Origin: Aedes albopictus
Lineage: Eukaryota; Arthropoda; Insecta; Diptera; Culicidae
Assembly (NCBI RefSeq): GCF_035046485.1
Contig: NC_085138.1
Coordinates: forward strand, 94,219,766 to 94,283,765
DNA length: 64,000 nucleotides
Reading direction: 5' to 3'
A program made the translations under genes and the position numbers. Of this stretch, positions 23,493 to 51,947 are shown one piece after another. How positions within the stretch are numbered: position 1 is the stretch's first letter; the number at the start of each line of letters is the position of its first letter. Below the pieces are notes generated by a model. The model did not search any database, had not been told where the DNA came from, and was given only the letters and a program-made list of their open reading frames with translations.

Positions 23493-23891
23493 GTGCATAA
23501 GAGCGACAAGACCCTACGTGACCTTTTATGCAACCTTAAGGACAAGGTACCGCCGGATGAACAATCCGGAATATACGAGATACCATGTAAGGACTGCCCG
23601 GCAGTTTACATTGGCCAAACCCGCCGGAAAGTAAAGGTCCGTTTAAAAGAGCACAAAAATGCTGTCCAGTCTTCCAAAGCAACCGAATCCAGCGTGGCAG
23701 CGCATACAGTAGACTCCCAACATGAAATTGATTGGAATAATGCCAAACTCGTCAAAAGCGTAAGAAAAACGTTACACTTAAACGCTTGGGAGTCAATGTT
23801 CATCAGCAACACACGAAGGCCGTTGATGAATGAAGACGACCCGCCCATTGCGTCGTGTCTTTTTAGTCTGGTAGACACGACTCCCCAGTAG
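23493..23891 (+). pseudogene. Partial GIY-YIG ORF in the upstream pLTR
   Basis: The last 132 codons of the Penelope protein repeated upstream. The endonuclease motif SGIYEIPC...VYIGQTRRKV is intact, but there is no RT. It is a by-product of tandem insertion, not an independent gene. Confidence 0.85.
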
Positions 23892-23954
23892 CATCTCTTC
23901 TCTTCGGACGTGTACGAACATCGTACGAAAACTGAAGGCAATCAGTCGGACATT

Positions 23955-23994
23955 GTCCTGTTGATGGGCGACATCGCGCCCGAAACCGGTCGAC
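23955..23994 (+). ncRNA. Hammerhead-ribozyme-like core in the Penelope pLTR
   Basis: CTGTTGA, then a stem II GGGCG/CGCCC, then GAAA, then the self-complementary ACCGGT, then C and GAC, which can pair with GTC before CTGTTGA. This is the order of a type I hammerhead. A very short palindromic helix III would require dimers, as known for Penelope-like elements. The core has U where the strictly conserved A6 should be (CTGANGA consensus), and all copies share this. Activity is therefore doubtful. Confidence 0.55.
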
Positions 23995-24071
23995 GAAAGG
24001 TAAATTTTAATATCTTGACGATTGTAAGAACTATAAGTGTTATGTTTCGTCTCACTTCGCGCGTATTGTGA

Positions 24072-26549
24072 ATGTCGTTACTGTTCTTACGTTGGCACAA
24101 ATCACGAAAATTTGATAGTGAAATGCAGGCTACAACCTCCAAGTGCTTTCGCCTTTATGGCCGATTGATTGCGAAGAAGAGAATGCTGCAACTACATATC
24201 CAGTTCCTTACCCGTTGCAAAAGAAAAGGCCTTATGCCAAAGTTTATCCAAGTAAAACCATCAACCAACAGTGAAGCAAGTGGAAGAGCTACAGAAAAGG
24301 CAAAACAGATCTGGTTAATTGAAGAAATCCGGTGTAAACATAGGTTATTATCGGAAGTGGAAGAGCAGTTATACCCACTCCATTTGCAACTGCTACAGCA
24401 AGTGGAATTCCACACAATAACCGAGTGTGTCGTGCGTAGATGTGAAGAAGAAAATAAAGTGTGTTGGCAAGAAGCGTTGTATAGTGTAACCCGTAATCTA
24501 CCAAAACAAGTGCGTGATACCAAACAACGACATCGCCGAAAGTTACGCTCCCTCGAAAGCACGCAGATACCGAGAGCGAGACGATTACCACAGAACATCG
24601 AAAATTTTGTGGTAAATCTCTCGTCCACCGTGTTTACACAAGCAGAGCTGGATCTGCTCAACAAAGGGTTGAATTTCGCTGTTTCTCCTCAATGCGCTCC
24701 CCTTGCCGATATAGTCAATAACATTGAAAGCGCCATCCAATACGATAACCACACTGCTAAATCAGCTACTCGTCACAGCGTGAAGCAATGCCTTTTGCGA
24801 ACGGCAAGCAAAAGGGAGAACGGAAAGTGCCCAAATTTCGATACTTGGTGCACAATTCGGCAGCTGAAAGCCCGTGACGTGGTATATTCCCGAGCAGATA
24901 AGGGGAATGCTGTGGTTGTAATGGATCGAGAAGACTATGATTCGAGAGTCCATGCAATGATCAGTGCCGGTCCGTATGAGGAATATAAATTCAAGAACGG
25001 CAAAACCAAAGATCCTCTCAACAAAATGATTGAGGAAGTAAATCATACGCGACAAACTGTGGCTCATCTGATGGGCGACGAGAAACTTGAAAGAAAGTTT
25101 CATGTTCCGAATCCAACGGTGGCATCTTTATACTGTCTACCGAAGATTCACAAAGATCCCATTGGAATGCGACCCATTTCCTCCAACATCCGCACCCCCA
25201 CGGAAAAACTGGCAGCTTGGCTGGTGAATGAGATGAAGAAGTACCCTGTTAGGCATGGGAAAAGTGTGAAAAACTCGATCGATTTGGTGAAGAGATTGGA
25301 GGGTTTCAAATTGCGGAGGGGGGAAATTTTAGTTTCGTTTGATGTCGCCGCATTGTTTCCCAGCGTACCCGTCACCGAAGCCCTGCACAGCCTACGCCGA
25401 CATCTAGAACGCAGCCGTGCTCCACCCAACCATATAGAGGCATATCTATCCGTAGCTCAGGTATGCATGAATCAAAACTTTTTCACCTTCAGGGGAAAGT
25501 TTTATAAACAGACGTTTGGACTTAGCATGGGTAGCAAGTTGTCCCCACTGCTTGCAGACCTCTTCATGAGCGACTTCGAGGATGAAGCTCAGAAGAAAAA
25601 ACTGTTTCCGAGAATCTGGTGGCGATATGTAGATGATGTTTTCGCCCCGGTGAAGGAGCGTTACCTCGAGCAGACTCTGGCGATGCTAAATTCACAACAC
25701 AACACAATCAATTTTACTGTAGAGAGAGAAGTGGAAGGGAGCCTACCGTTTCTCGATTTATTGATCACCAGAAAGGAAGACGACACGTTGAAGTTCGGTA
25801 TATACCGCAAACCCACATCAACGGATAGGTATATCACATCTGACTCCAATCACTTTGGAGCTCAGAAGCAAGCTGCTTTTCACTCCATGGCACACCGGCT
25901 GTACAATATACCCATGGAGCGCGACGAGTTTGAAGAAGAAAAAAGTCGTGTGTATACAGCAGCTGAGGTGAACGGATACGACAGACCTTTTGTGAACAAA
26001 ATTTTGAAGAAGCACAAACGGAAAAACCACCGCAGGAACATTACCACCCTTCAACAGAACCCAGAAGAAACCAGAAGAATTAGCTTGCCGTTTTACCCCA
26101 GGATAACCAATCAAATAAAAACAGCCCTTCGCCGACAAAACCTACACGTTGTGCATAAGAGCGACAAGACCCTACGTGACCTTTTATGCAACCTTAAGGA
26201 CAAGGTACCGCCGGATGAACAATCCGGAATATACGAGATACCATGTAAGGACTGCCCGGCAGTTTACATTGGCCAAACCCGCCGGAAAGTAAAGGTCCGT
26301 TTAAAAGAGCACAAAAATGCTGTCCAGTCTTCCAAAGCAACCGAATCCAGCGTGGCAGCGCATACAGTAGACTCCCAACATGAAATTGATTGGAATAATG
26401 CCAAACTCGTCAAAAGCGTAAGAAAAACGTTACACTTAAACGCTTGGGAGTCAATGTTCATCAGCAACACACGAAGGCCGTTGATGAATGAAGACGACCC
26501 GCCCATTGCGTCGTGTCTTTTTAGTCTGGTAGACACGACTCCCCAGTAG
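24072..26549 (+). CDS. Penelope-like reverse transcriptase / GIY-YIG endonuclease
   Basis: 825 codons without interruption. The amino-terminal 250 residues are basic and helical. Residues about 280-620 form the RT: ADKGNAVVVMD, LPKIHKDPIGMRPISS, motif A SFDVAALFPSVP, motif B GLSMGSKLSPLLADLFM, the catalytic YVDD, and SLPFLDLLITR. Near residues 735-780 is the GIY-YIG nuclease (SGIYEIPC...YIGQTRRKVKVRLKEH). Together they are thought to nick target DNA and prime reverse transcription. The ATG at 24072 lies in the upstream pLTR, so transcription probably starts there. Length and motif order are typical of a full Penelope ORF. Confidence 0.93.
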   Translation: MSLLFLRWHKSRKFDSEMQATTSKCFRLYGRLIAKKRMLQLHIQFLTRCKRKGLMPKFIQVKPSTNSEASGRATEKAKQIWLIEEIRCKHRLLSEVEEQLYPLHLQLLQQVEFHTITECVVRRCEEENKVCWQEALYSVTRNLPKQVRDTKQRHRRKLRSLESTQIPRARRLPQNIENFVVNLSSTVFTQAELDLLNKGLNFAVSPQCAPLADIVNNIESAIQYDNHTAKSATRHSVKQCLLRTASKRENGKCPNFDTWCTIRQLKARDVVYSRADKGNAVVVMDREDYDSRVHAMISAGPYEEYKFKNGKTKDPLNKMIEEVNHTRQTVAHLMGDEKLERKFHVPNPTVASLYCLPKIHKDPIGMRPISSNIRTPTEKLAAWLVNEMKKYPVRHGKSVKNSIDLVKRLEGFKLRRGEILVSFDVAALFPSVPVTEALHSLRRHLERSRAPPNHIEAYLSVAQVCMNQNFFTFRGKFYKQTFGLSMGSKLSPLLADLFMSDFEDEAQKKKLFPRIWWRYVDDVFAPVKERYLEQTLAMLNSQHNTINFTVEREVEGSLPFLDLLITRKEDDTLKFGIYRKPTSTDRYITSDSNHFGAQKQAAFHSMAHRLYNIPMERDEFEEEKSRVYTAAEVNGYDRPFVNKILKKHKRKNHRRNITTLQQNPEETRRISLPFYPRITNQIKTALRRQNLHVVHKSDKTLRDLLCNLKDKVPPDEQSGIYEIPCKDCPAVYIGQTRRKVKVRLKEHKNAVQSSKATESSVAAHTVDSQHEIDWNNAKLVKSVRKTLHLNAWESMFISNTRRPLMNEDDPPIASCLFSLVDTTPQ

Positions 26550-26612
26550 CATCTCTTCTCTTCGGACGTGTACGAACATCGTACGAAAACTGAAGGCAAT
26601 CAGTCGGACATT

Positions 26613-26652
26613 GTCCTGTTGATGGGCGACATCGCGCCCGAAACCGGTCGAC
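26613..26652 (+). ncRNA. Hammerhead-ribozyme-like core, 3' copy
   Basis: Identical to 23955-23994, in the 3' tail of the Penelope-like element. Confidence 0.55.
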
Positions 26653-26776
26653 GAAAGGTAAATTTTAATATCTTGACGATTGTAAGAACTATAAGTGTTA
26701 TGTTTCGTCTCACTTCGCGCGTATTGTGAATGTCGTTACTGTTCTTACGTTGGCACAAATCACGAAAATTTGATAG

Positions 26777-27056
26777 CAGGGTAGAGAATCAGGCCAAACA
26801 TTTCAATAGATCCTATCTGCATTTGAGAGGCTCTCTTTGTTCACTTTCTCTTTCAATTATTGCAATGTAACGGTACACTTTTCAACTACTTTTGCAGTAC
26901 AAATCAAAAGACGATTGTTTTGACCATCGTTCTATGCAAGGAGACAATCATAATTCAAATAAACAGCTGTGATATTAATGGAAGAGAGAGAAACCAAAGA
27001 GAGCCTCTGAAAGAGAGATAGGACCTTTAGATATGTTTGGCTTGATATTTCTACTC
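26777..27056. mobile_element. MITE interrupted at its left tip by the Penelope insertion
   Basis: Left end GGGTAGAGAATCAGGCCAAAC with GAGAGGCTCTCTTTG; right end CAAAGAGAGCCTCT...GTTTGGCTTGATATTTCTAC. Arms of about 60 bases mirror each other imperfectly. The first dozen bases are duplicated at 23278-23289 because the Penelope element inserted there. Confidence 0.65.
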
Positions 27057-27095
27057 AGAGGCTGAGTTGGTCTTACTCAGAAATCAGAAAATCCT

Positions 27096-28740
27096 TTGTT
27101 TTCTTACTCAGTTTCCGTTTTCAGTATTGTAACTATAGAATTGATTGAGTGGACACTTAATAGCTTTGCTCCTTTCAAATCTCCTGAGGCAGATGGGATT
27201 TATCCTATTTTGCTTCAGAAGGGATTTGATTATTTCAAACATGTTTTGAAAAAACTACTTGTTTGCAGTTTTGCTACAGGGTATATTCCCAAATCCTGGA
27301 GGGATATTACTGTGAAGTTTATTCCGAAAGTGGGTTGTGCGTCGTATGAAGAAGCAAAGAGTTTCAGACCTATCAGTTTGACCTCTTTTCTTCTGAAATG
27401 CTTAGAAAGCATTGTGGATTATCACATCCGGGATGTTCATCTGGCCAACGTGCCTCTTCATGTGAACCAACATGCCTGCCAATCTGGTAAGTCCACTGTG
27501 ACTATTGTATAGAAGGTTGTTTACGATATCGAAAAGCATTCACTCAAAAGCAATCTTGTTTGGGTGTTTTCTTAGATATCGAGGGTGCCTTTGACAATGT
27601 GCCTTTCGATGCCATGTTGGAAGCCGCACGGAGTCATGGACCATGGTATATCTCCAATGATTTCCCATTGGATTCATCAAATGTTCAAATACCGATATCT
27701 CTTCTCGACATTGCGTCTAGCAGAGATTAGGATTGAGTGTGGATGCCCCCAAGGGGGAGTCTTATCTTTGCTTTTGTGGAATATCGTAGCAGATACGCTA
27801 TTGAGTCAACTCAATAATAGCGGTTTTCCTACTTATGGTTTTGCCAACGACTACCTAGCATTGTTAGTTGGTATGTGTATCACCACCCTTTTCGACCTGA
27901 TGCAAAATTCCCTTCAGGTAGTTGAGGGTTGGTGTTGCCAATATGGCCTTTCGGTTAATCCGAGTAAAACATCTATTGTTATTTTTACAGAAAGGCGAAA
28001 CCGCAATGGCGTTCGACCTTTGCGTCTCTTTGATTCTGAAATCGATGTGACTGACCCGGTAAAGTACGTTGGAGTCATTCTCGATTCCAAGCTTACCTGG
28101 ACACCTTACATTGAGTAGTACAAGAAAGCTTGTATGGCCTTCGGGCAATGCAGGCGAACCTTTGGTACAACTTGGGGTCTTAAACCCAAGTATATCAAAT
28201 GGATCTACACAACTGTTGTTCGGCCAATATTGGCCTATGGATGTCTTGTGTGGTGGCAAAAGGGCAGAAATGAGAACGATCCAATCAAAGTTAGGCCATC
28301 TCCAAAGGATGTGCTTAATGGCGATGTCTGGAGCGTTTTCTTCAACTCCCACGGCAGCGTTAGATGTTCTCTTTGACGTTGTCCCACTACACATTCATCA
28401 TAAACAAGAAGCACTTTCTTGCACTTACCGCCTATCGGTACTCGGTTTACTAGAGGAAACTCCTGTGAACCGCAGATCAACACACGCCTCGTCGTTTCCA
28501 CTTTTGGTGGATTGGGACAAAGTTGTCCTTGCTCCAAGTGATCTTACAATTGCTTGTACTTTTCCATATAGGACATTTTCCACGAAATTCTTTTTCCGGG
28601 AAGAAAGGACATCTGGTTATCTGGAGAGAAGTATTTCAGACGGCATCGTTTCTCAACTCTCGAAGATCGAGCAGATGCTGGTGTCTAATTCAAGTTCTAT
28701 AGTCTATATTCATAGAACATCTTCGTGCCTGCTACACGAT
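27096..28740 (+). pseudogene. Broken LOA/jockey-like LINE ORF2
   Basis: RT fragments lie in successive frames. 27118-27512 encodes the FKSPEADGIYPILLQKG and GYIPKSWRDI...SFRPISLTSFLLKCLESIVDYHI segment. 27585-28118 has GCPQGGVLSLLLWN, and FANDYLAL where the catalytic YADD should be, so the active site is lost. 28134-28260 has the thumb segment (KWIYTTVVRPILAYGCLVWW). 28280-28740 is a decayed downstream domain, possibly RNase H. Stops near 27510 and 28117 and several frameshifts break it. The LOA-clade assignment rests on the recognised phrase pattern and needs a phylogeny. Confidence 0.75.
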
Positions 28741-31280
28741 ACTAATGAAGAAATGAACAGCTACAAATGCTCGCAGTTGATAAATGTGAAAGTGCTAATA
28801 AAGGGTGAGTCGATAATTATTGTGCCATTTTCAAACTAACGTAACTTTTTTCCTACTTCACCAAAATCAACCAAATTTTGTACAGGTTCTCCTTAGAGTC
28901 TATTGTTTACATAAAATGAATTGAGCAGTGATAAGTGAGATTCCGCTCGATATAGAATAAATTTAGTTCACAGTTCTAAAAAAGATGTTGTACAATCACA
29001 TGCTAAAATCTAAAATCATGGTATAGCGCCTTGGAACAATTGATGATTATACATTATCGGATCATCTTAATGTTCGTCAATGGGTTTCAGGAACGGTTGT
29101 CAGTGAAACATAAGCTTGGAGCTGGGTGAAAACCAGACACGATGCGCATAAACAAACCAGAGAGCTTTAATTATTTGTTGCAAGTGGAGCCTGAACATGT
29201 CCACATGGAGGGCGTTAATTGAAAATGTCGTGAATTTCACTAAAACGAATCCTAAATTTGAACCTACACCAAAAAGTTGAAATACATACATATACGAAAC
29301 TACAGTAAAAATTTGGTTTCATTTCGTTAACTGTAGACAATTTGCGACAGTGTCTTAATTTGTCAAATTACAGTCATCCTTGCCGACGCCCAGGGGCTAC
29401 TGCGTCGTAGACTTGTTTTTGTTTTGATTATCGTCCCGACAACCCGTGTGCCACTCTCTGAAGTTCAAGCGATGAAAAATTCATTACCTCGCTGTCTGCT
29501 GAATTTAAACCACCCACTGATATTCAAAGTCAGCATATTCATCTTCAATTGATATTTTTTTGATTTAAGCACGATTTAAAGGCAAAAAGTGCTGCTGGTG
29601 GATACCATTCACCTGAAGCAAGCATAATAAATAAAATTAGGGCAACATATCGACATTTGCGTGCCTTAAATAGCCTAAAATCACAAAAAGTCATTTCCAA
29701 ATTAAAAAATTCATATTCACATTCACCGAGCTCGGGCTGAAGATCAAAACAGAACTTCAGCTACAGTTGATTACACTACGAGGCGTCGCTCTCATTGTCT
29801 TGCTTTCTCTTTGTCATGTTCATTCTCGGCGTCATGTTGGTGGGAGACTGCATTCGTTTGTTTGTGTTCGTTTTCGCACTGATTGAACATCATTGGGCTG
29901 AATTTTTTAGGCACTGATTTGCGAATCACTTGAAGGTAGGGTGGCACAATAATTAACGACTCACCCTTTAGAATACTAAGCAGAAAAGGCTCCGTATTAC
30001 TTAAGACGTCAGGCCAGAATGGAAGAAGATACGAAGTAGAAGAAAAGATACGAAGTTTTTATTTCGATTATTTCGATAAAAGTACCCAGTATGTAGGAGA
30101 CAAAACTTGACGTCAGGGTCAGGGGATAGTTTTGTAACTGTACGAGTTTTCATAAAAACAAAAGCATGTCAGCATAACGGCAGACAAACTTTTCCCTTAT
30201 GATACGAGCCGACTAACGTGACCGTAAATAATTAACTGTTGAGAAAGTTTGTCCTGCTCATTGCTTTTTTTACGAGTATTCAACAGTAGGGAGATAATAA
30301 ATCCCACAAGAAAGTTTGTTCAAATATGGGTCAATTATTCGCAAACAAGTCGCAGAGATTTTTGTTTTCAAGGATGTCATCAAAATTCTGAACTCGTGCC
30401 ACGTTCTTACTGTATTTGATGATTATTATTGATTTCCTTTTTCGGGTCTAGTGTGTAACTGATTGATTGTAAAACATAGTTGACCTATTGAGGACTTTCT
30501 GCTTTCGCGTGTTTTAATGTGGACCTGTTGTCTGTAGTAGATGTGATGTCCGTAAATAGGAATGAGAACTAAATCCTTTGCTATTGATCTAATTGAAACG
30601 GTCGCGCTTGATTCTCCTTCCACTACTACACTGTTTGATCGCAAATCTTTCATTTCGCGTGGTAATTGGTGAAGTTAATTGTCTAGTTGTGTTCTACCTA
30701 GCTACCGAAATGTCTCTAGCCTATTATCATCCTTTACTATTCTGGTTCTGATTTTTCATGGGTTTATGATTTACTGATTTGCGAATTTGTCGAAAATTTC
30801 AACAACTTTTGGACCAAACGGTTTTGCGTATTTTCTTCCCTAATTTTTCATCTATTGTACAAAGGTTTTTTTTTCGTATGTCGAATTTGAATTCCAAACT
30901 TAGGCTTATGTATTTACTGTTTGTTGTTTAGTAGTAATTGTTTTTTAATAAATAAGACTAGTGATGTTTGATTTCATTTATAGACTCGTCGCTACCTTCA
31001 AGTGTCACACTGAAATGTTTGACTTAGGTTTCACCATCATGAAACAACAGGATCTTGGAACTATTTTTGGTACACTAGAAATAACTGAACAAAAGTCTCT
31101 TAAATTTTGGAAATTATCTTTCGTATTGACCACTTATATACACAAGATTACAACTGGTAAAAATATAGGAATAAATAATCCAGACTGTTGCTTGACAATA
31201 TCCAATAAATATACATAAAAGAAGAGAATTTCACAAGACATTCTAATGATTCACTTTCAGTAGCATGTTTTTATACTATG
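28741..31280. other. Non-coding DNA downstream of PI4K2
   Basis: About 2.5 kb with no conserved coding sequence. 29740-29900 is somewhat GC-richer, with CTCTCATTGTCTTGC-like phrases of unknown origin. Short ORFs at 29100-29291, 30426-30653 and 30961-31218 show no motif. Confidence 0.4.
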
Positions 31281-31584
31281 CATAACTTTATTTTGCTCGT
31301 AATTTGAATACATACAGTTTGTTTTACTATGCATTATATATATATAGTTTATAACGGATCCATTTCATTACCTCGATTACATACAAACGATAAGTGTTCC
31401 CAGAACATTTGTTTCCCTCCCCTAAACAGCGCCGTTCCCAGTTAGTCACATTGCGTTATATTACGATGTATTTCCTTTGCTGTTAGTTCAGTTTGAAACT
31501 TACTTCATTTCGGTGTTTTTCCGTGTTTTCTTCGTTTTCGAAACGGTTTCATGTTTGAGGTTTCGTGAGGGAATTTTATGCTCT

Positions 31585-48761
<17,177 letters not shown>

Positions 48762-48954
48762 TTACAGGGAGCCAGGAATCACTGCTCCCATAACCAATGT
48801 TCTTATTATTGATGGTAGTACATGTTATTGCATGATTATTGTAATTGTGTTCCTAGCGTTCATGGAATTAGAGACTATTTCTCCCCGAAATGATTGGTAA
48901 GGAGAGCTTTCACTCACATTGCTATCAATAATGATATTAGTGGCTTTGCCTTAT

Positions 48955-49065
48955 TTTTTTTGTACACTGTAAGCAACGTAAATATATGTACAAAAAATCA
49001 TGTCAATTGGTATGAATTTGACTGAGTTATAGCGGAAAGTGCCTAAAATAGGTCCCCCTACCCTA
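48955..49065. mobile_element. Half copy of the CTATAACTCAGTCAATT MITE
   Basis: GTCAATTGGTATGAATTTGA, CTGAGTTATAGCGG and AAAGTGCCTAAAATAGG match one arm of 52094-52311 and of 57995-58195. Confidence 0.55.
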
Positions 49066-49345
49066 TTGGGTCTCCAGTTAGCCTAGTGGTTAAGGATCGC
49101 CAATCCGGAGACGGCGGTTTCGATTACTGTACTTGCCTCACAATGTACATATTCATGTAATGGCAGGCAAAGAAAGCCCTTTAATTAATAAGTAACTCGC
49201 CAAGAAGAGGAGAGAGAGGAGTCTGTTGAAGTCAATAAATCATGACTCGTAGTCCAGATATCATGAAGGGCATTGTATCGAACTCGCCGTATCCGGATTA
49301 GCGATCCACAGCTTTATTCATTCGGCTAACTGGAGGCCCACCATC
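49066..49345. mobile_element. Two Feilai-like SINE heads in inverted orientation
   Basis: Plus strand from 49071: CTCCAGTTAGCCTAGTGG (box A) and GGCGGTTTCGATTAC (box B-like). Minus strand ending near 49340: a mirrored head (CGCCGTATCCGGATTAGC...GGCTAACTGGAG). Both are diverged. Confidence 0.6.
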
Positions 49346-49689
49346 TATCTAAAAGTGATTTCAAAGTGGCATACGATTCAGTGAAAAGAAATGAGTTATA
49401 ATAGCAGATAATGGTAGAACACGATTTTCCGACGAAACTGATTTGGCTGATTCGTTTAACGCTTGATAGATCGAAATCAAATGTACGGGATGCGGATGAG
49501 ATTGCGACGACCTCAGTAACTTTAGAAGGATTGTTGCAGATGAATACATTGTCGAACTTGTTGATCAATATCACTCTTGAAGAAGCCATTAGAAGAGCTG
49601 GCATGCAAAGAAGCGGTATCATCGTCACACGGTCACACCATGACCTGCGGACCATATCAAATTCATCAGAATTGGCCGTGGAACCGTGA

Positions 49690-49885
49690 AAGAGGCATTC
49701 TTCTTCTTTTTGGAGTAACGTCCCCTTTCGAACAAGGTCTGTTTCTCTGCTTAGTGTTATATGAGCATTTCCACAGTTATTAACTGAGCGCTTCTTCTGT
49801 CAATGACCATTTTGCATTGTATATAGTGTGGCAGGCACAAAGATACTCTATGCCCAAGAATGTCAAGAAAATGTTATTAAAAAGA
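49690..49885 (-). mobile_element. Feilai-like SINE body
   Basis: ATTTCCACAGTTATTAACTG and ATACTCTATGCCCAAGAA are the hallmark body phrases of the Aedes SINE, read in reverse. The head is replaced by another SINE that begins near 49890. Confidence 0.65.
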
Positions 49886-49887
49886 GG

Positions 49888-49975
49888 CTCGTGTTCGTGC
49901 GGTTAGCGTCACCAAGCGTAAAACCGTACCATGCCATGAGGTGAGGGTTCAATTCCCGCTCCGAGCGATGAAATA
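49888..49975 (+). mobile_element. tRNA-derived SINE head
   Basis: GTGCGGTTAGCGTCACC (box A-like) and GAGGGTTCAATTCCCGCTCC (box B) are in correct order and spacing for a tRNA promoter. Short body follows. 49976-50800 otherwise shows no gene. Confidence 0.55.
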
Positions 49976-50799
49976 TTCGGCCTATACAAAAATTTTAGGC
50001 TTTTGATACAAAAAAGCGTAAAGGAGGGGGGAGGGCGGTGGGTCAGAAAATACTGATTTTAGCGTTAAGTGATAAATGAACGCTGCCTTATGAAAAGTTC
50101 CTGGTCATGCACGCAGAAAAATGAGGCTTGTTTAAAACAATAAAACGCATGATTGATTTTCAAACAGACCATTTACATACTTATTCTAAAGTTATATTTC
50201 TTTGTTCTTACTTAGAGTTTATCGATCAAAACAACCAATTCCCATCATTCCATATAACGTTAAAATCTTCATTTGTTTCAACAAAATGAGGACCATAAAC
50301 ATGGCCCGGAAGCACTCACACATCTTTAAAATTCTTACCCCAACATCGCCACAACGAAGAAAGTGTAGCAAATCCATCACTCCAACTTCCACGTGCAGTT
50401 TTGGCCGTGATGCATAACGCGCAGGCACTCAAGGCAACCTACACAAAAAGTTGGTCGGTTTTGCCTTTTTGGCTTTTTTTTCGTTCTCGCTTCCATCCGC
50501 TCGACGAGTGTCTAAAAATAGAGGAGGAGCAGCCATCACCAACACAATAACATTCCGGCTTTGTTAGAGGCAAAAGTGCAGTTGTTTAAAACAATCCGGT
50601 ATTTTATGTTGAAACTACCAAATCTGTGTTTGTTCTAACAAACTGTCAAAAATTTCGACAAATGAAAATATTTGTATTATCAAACAAAGGAGCAGTTCAG
50701 TTTTAACTAGAAATCAGTTTGTCGCTATAGCAAACTGAAAAATTGGTTGACTTGAACTAGAATTTAATTGTGTTCACAATTTATTTTTCTGCGTGTTTG

Positions 50800-50987
50800 A
50801 ATCTCAGTGATATACGATAATTATCTTACCCGCGAGGTGGAAAGGCGTTTTGCAGCTGCAAATATGACTTTCTACAGCCTGCCCAAGCAGCTGAGGCCTC
50901 GTAGTTTGCATACGAAGGCAAAATACAGGTTGTATAAGACACTGATCTTCCCGGTTGCTTCATACGGCTCTATACAAGACTTGGTCC
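50800..50987 (+). pseudogene. LINE RT end, left part
   Basis: The translation resembles the RT thumb of RTE/jockey-type LINEs (REVERRFAAANMTFYSLPKQL, YRLYKTLIFPVASYGS). It stops at the TTAA insertion site and resumes at 55220. Confidence 0.65.
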
Positions 50988-51947
50988 TTAACCCTCAAAT
51001 GAATACCTGGGGTCCATTGGACCCCAGAGCCACTTTGAAGTTACCGCAAATAAGTTTGGATTGACATATCGGCTCCATTATTACAGTACCTTCAAACTAC
51101 ACCGCGATGAGTTATTTGTACAAAAATACCAATAGTTTCATGTCATATTATGGATTATTCTCAATGTCAAAGTTGAACCGGGCGATTTTGTACCCCTGGG
51201 GTCCATTGGACCCAATTGGACCCCACGGCACAAATGATTGTATCTTTTGATCATGACTTCCTAGAATAATGCTGTCTTCGACAAAGTTGTTCTGCAAACC
51301 AAGGGAAATCTTATGATAAATTAATTGAATCGAAATTAGCCCAGTAGATGGCGCTAGAGTGTATTCTAATTAGGTATTGAAAACTTTAATATCTTGATAT
51401 TCAAAATACATAGAATGTTCGTGTCTTCGACAAAAGTGTTTAACACATCAAAATCTATTTGATAATAAAAATTATGCTAATGTTTTTTTCTGCAAGCTGG
51501 CATATTCGCTCAGAATCCCAAACACCCTGAGCGACAAACGTCCTCAGAAAGTATACTTCTTTTGAGCTGAATGTCTTGATACAATATAATGACAAACAAT
51601 ACCAATACTTCTTATTTGATGGATAATTTACTTCAGAATTGACTCACCAGGTGGCGAAAGCATAGCTTCAAAGATTACATATGGATAAGATTTTCAAACC
51701 ACATTTCAAAAATGTAATGTACATTTGTTAGGTACTTGATATCTCGATCGAAAGTTGATGGCTCCAGCAGATTTATTTATATGAATGTATTTTTTTTAAA
51801 TTTCAATAATATGATTTAAAATCATCTCACTAGAATACTCTCCTGCACAATCATTTTTTTCGCCAATATCTCAGTCCAACGAAAAGATATAATTTTGGTA
51901 TTTTCTGTAAAGACGTTCGGCTGACTAAGCGTTACACGTCGATGTAG

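Larger units (their letters stand above)
23432..24118 (+). repeat. Upstream pseudo-LTR of the Penelope-like element
   Basis: Matches 26090-26776 at a constant offset of 2658 with no difference noticed. It contains the end of the ORF (132 in-frame codons, 23493-23891, with the GIY-YIG domain) and the 3' tail. The main ORF starts at 24072 inside it. Confidence 0.9.
23290..26775 (+). mobile_element. Penelope-like element with pLTRs and 12 bp target duplication
   Basis: A partial direct repeat (23432-24118) precedes the full ORF copy, which ends with the same 687 bp (26090-26776). At its left edge an inverted copy of the 3' tail is attached (23290-23431). GCAGGGTAGAGA flanks the whole at 23278-23289 and 26776-26787. 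This tandem-plus-inverted arrangement is typical of Penelope-like elements. The two direct repeats look identical and the ORF is intact, so insertion was recent and activity is possible. It landed in the left end of the MITE that continues at 26777-27056. Confidence 0.9.

Noticed and set aside
24155..26599. Minus-strand ORFs of 100-170 codons across the Penelope element
   Set aside because: Shadows of the intact plus-strand RT/endonuclease frame, with no conserved motif of their own.
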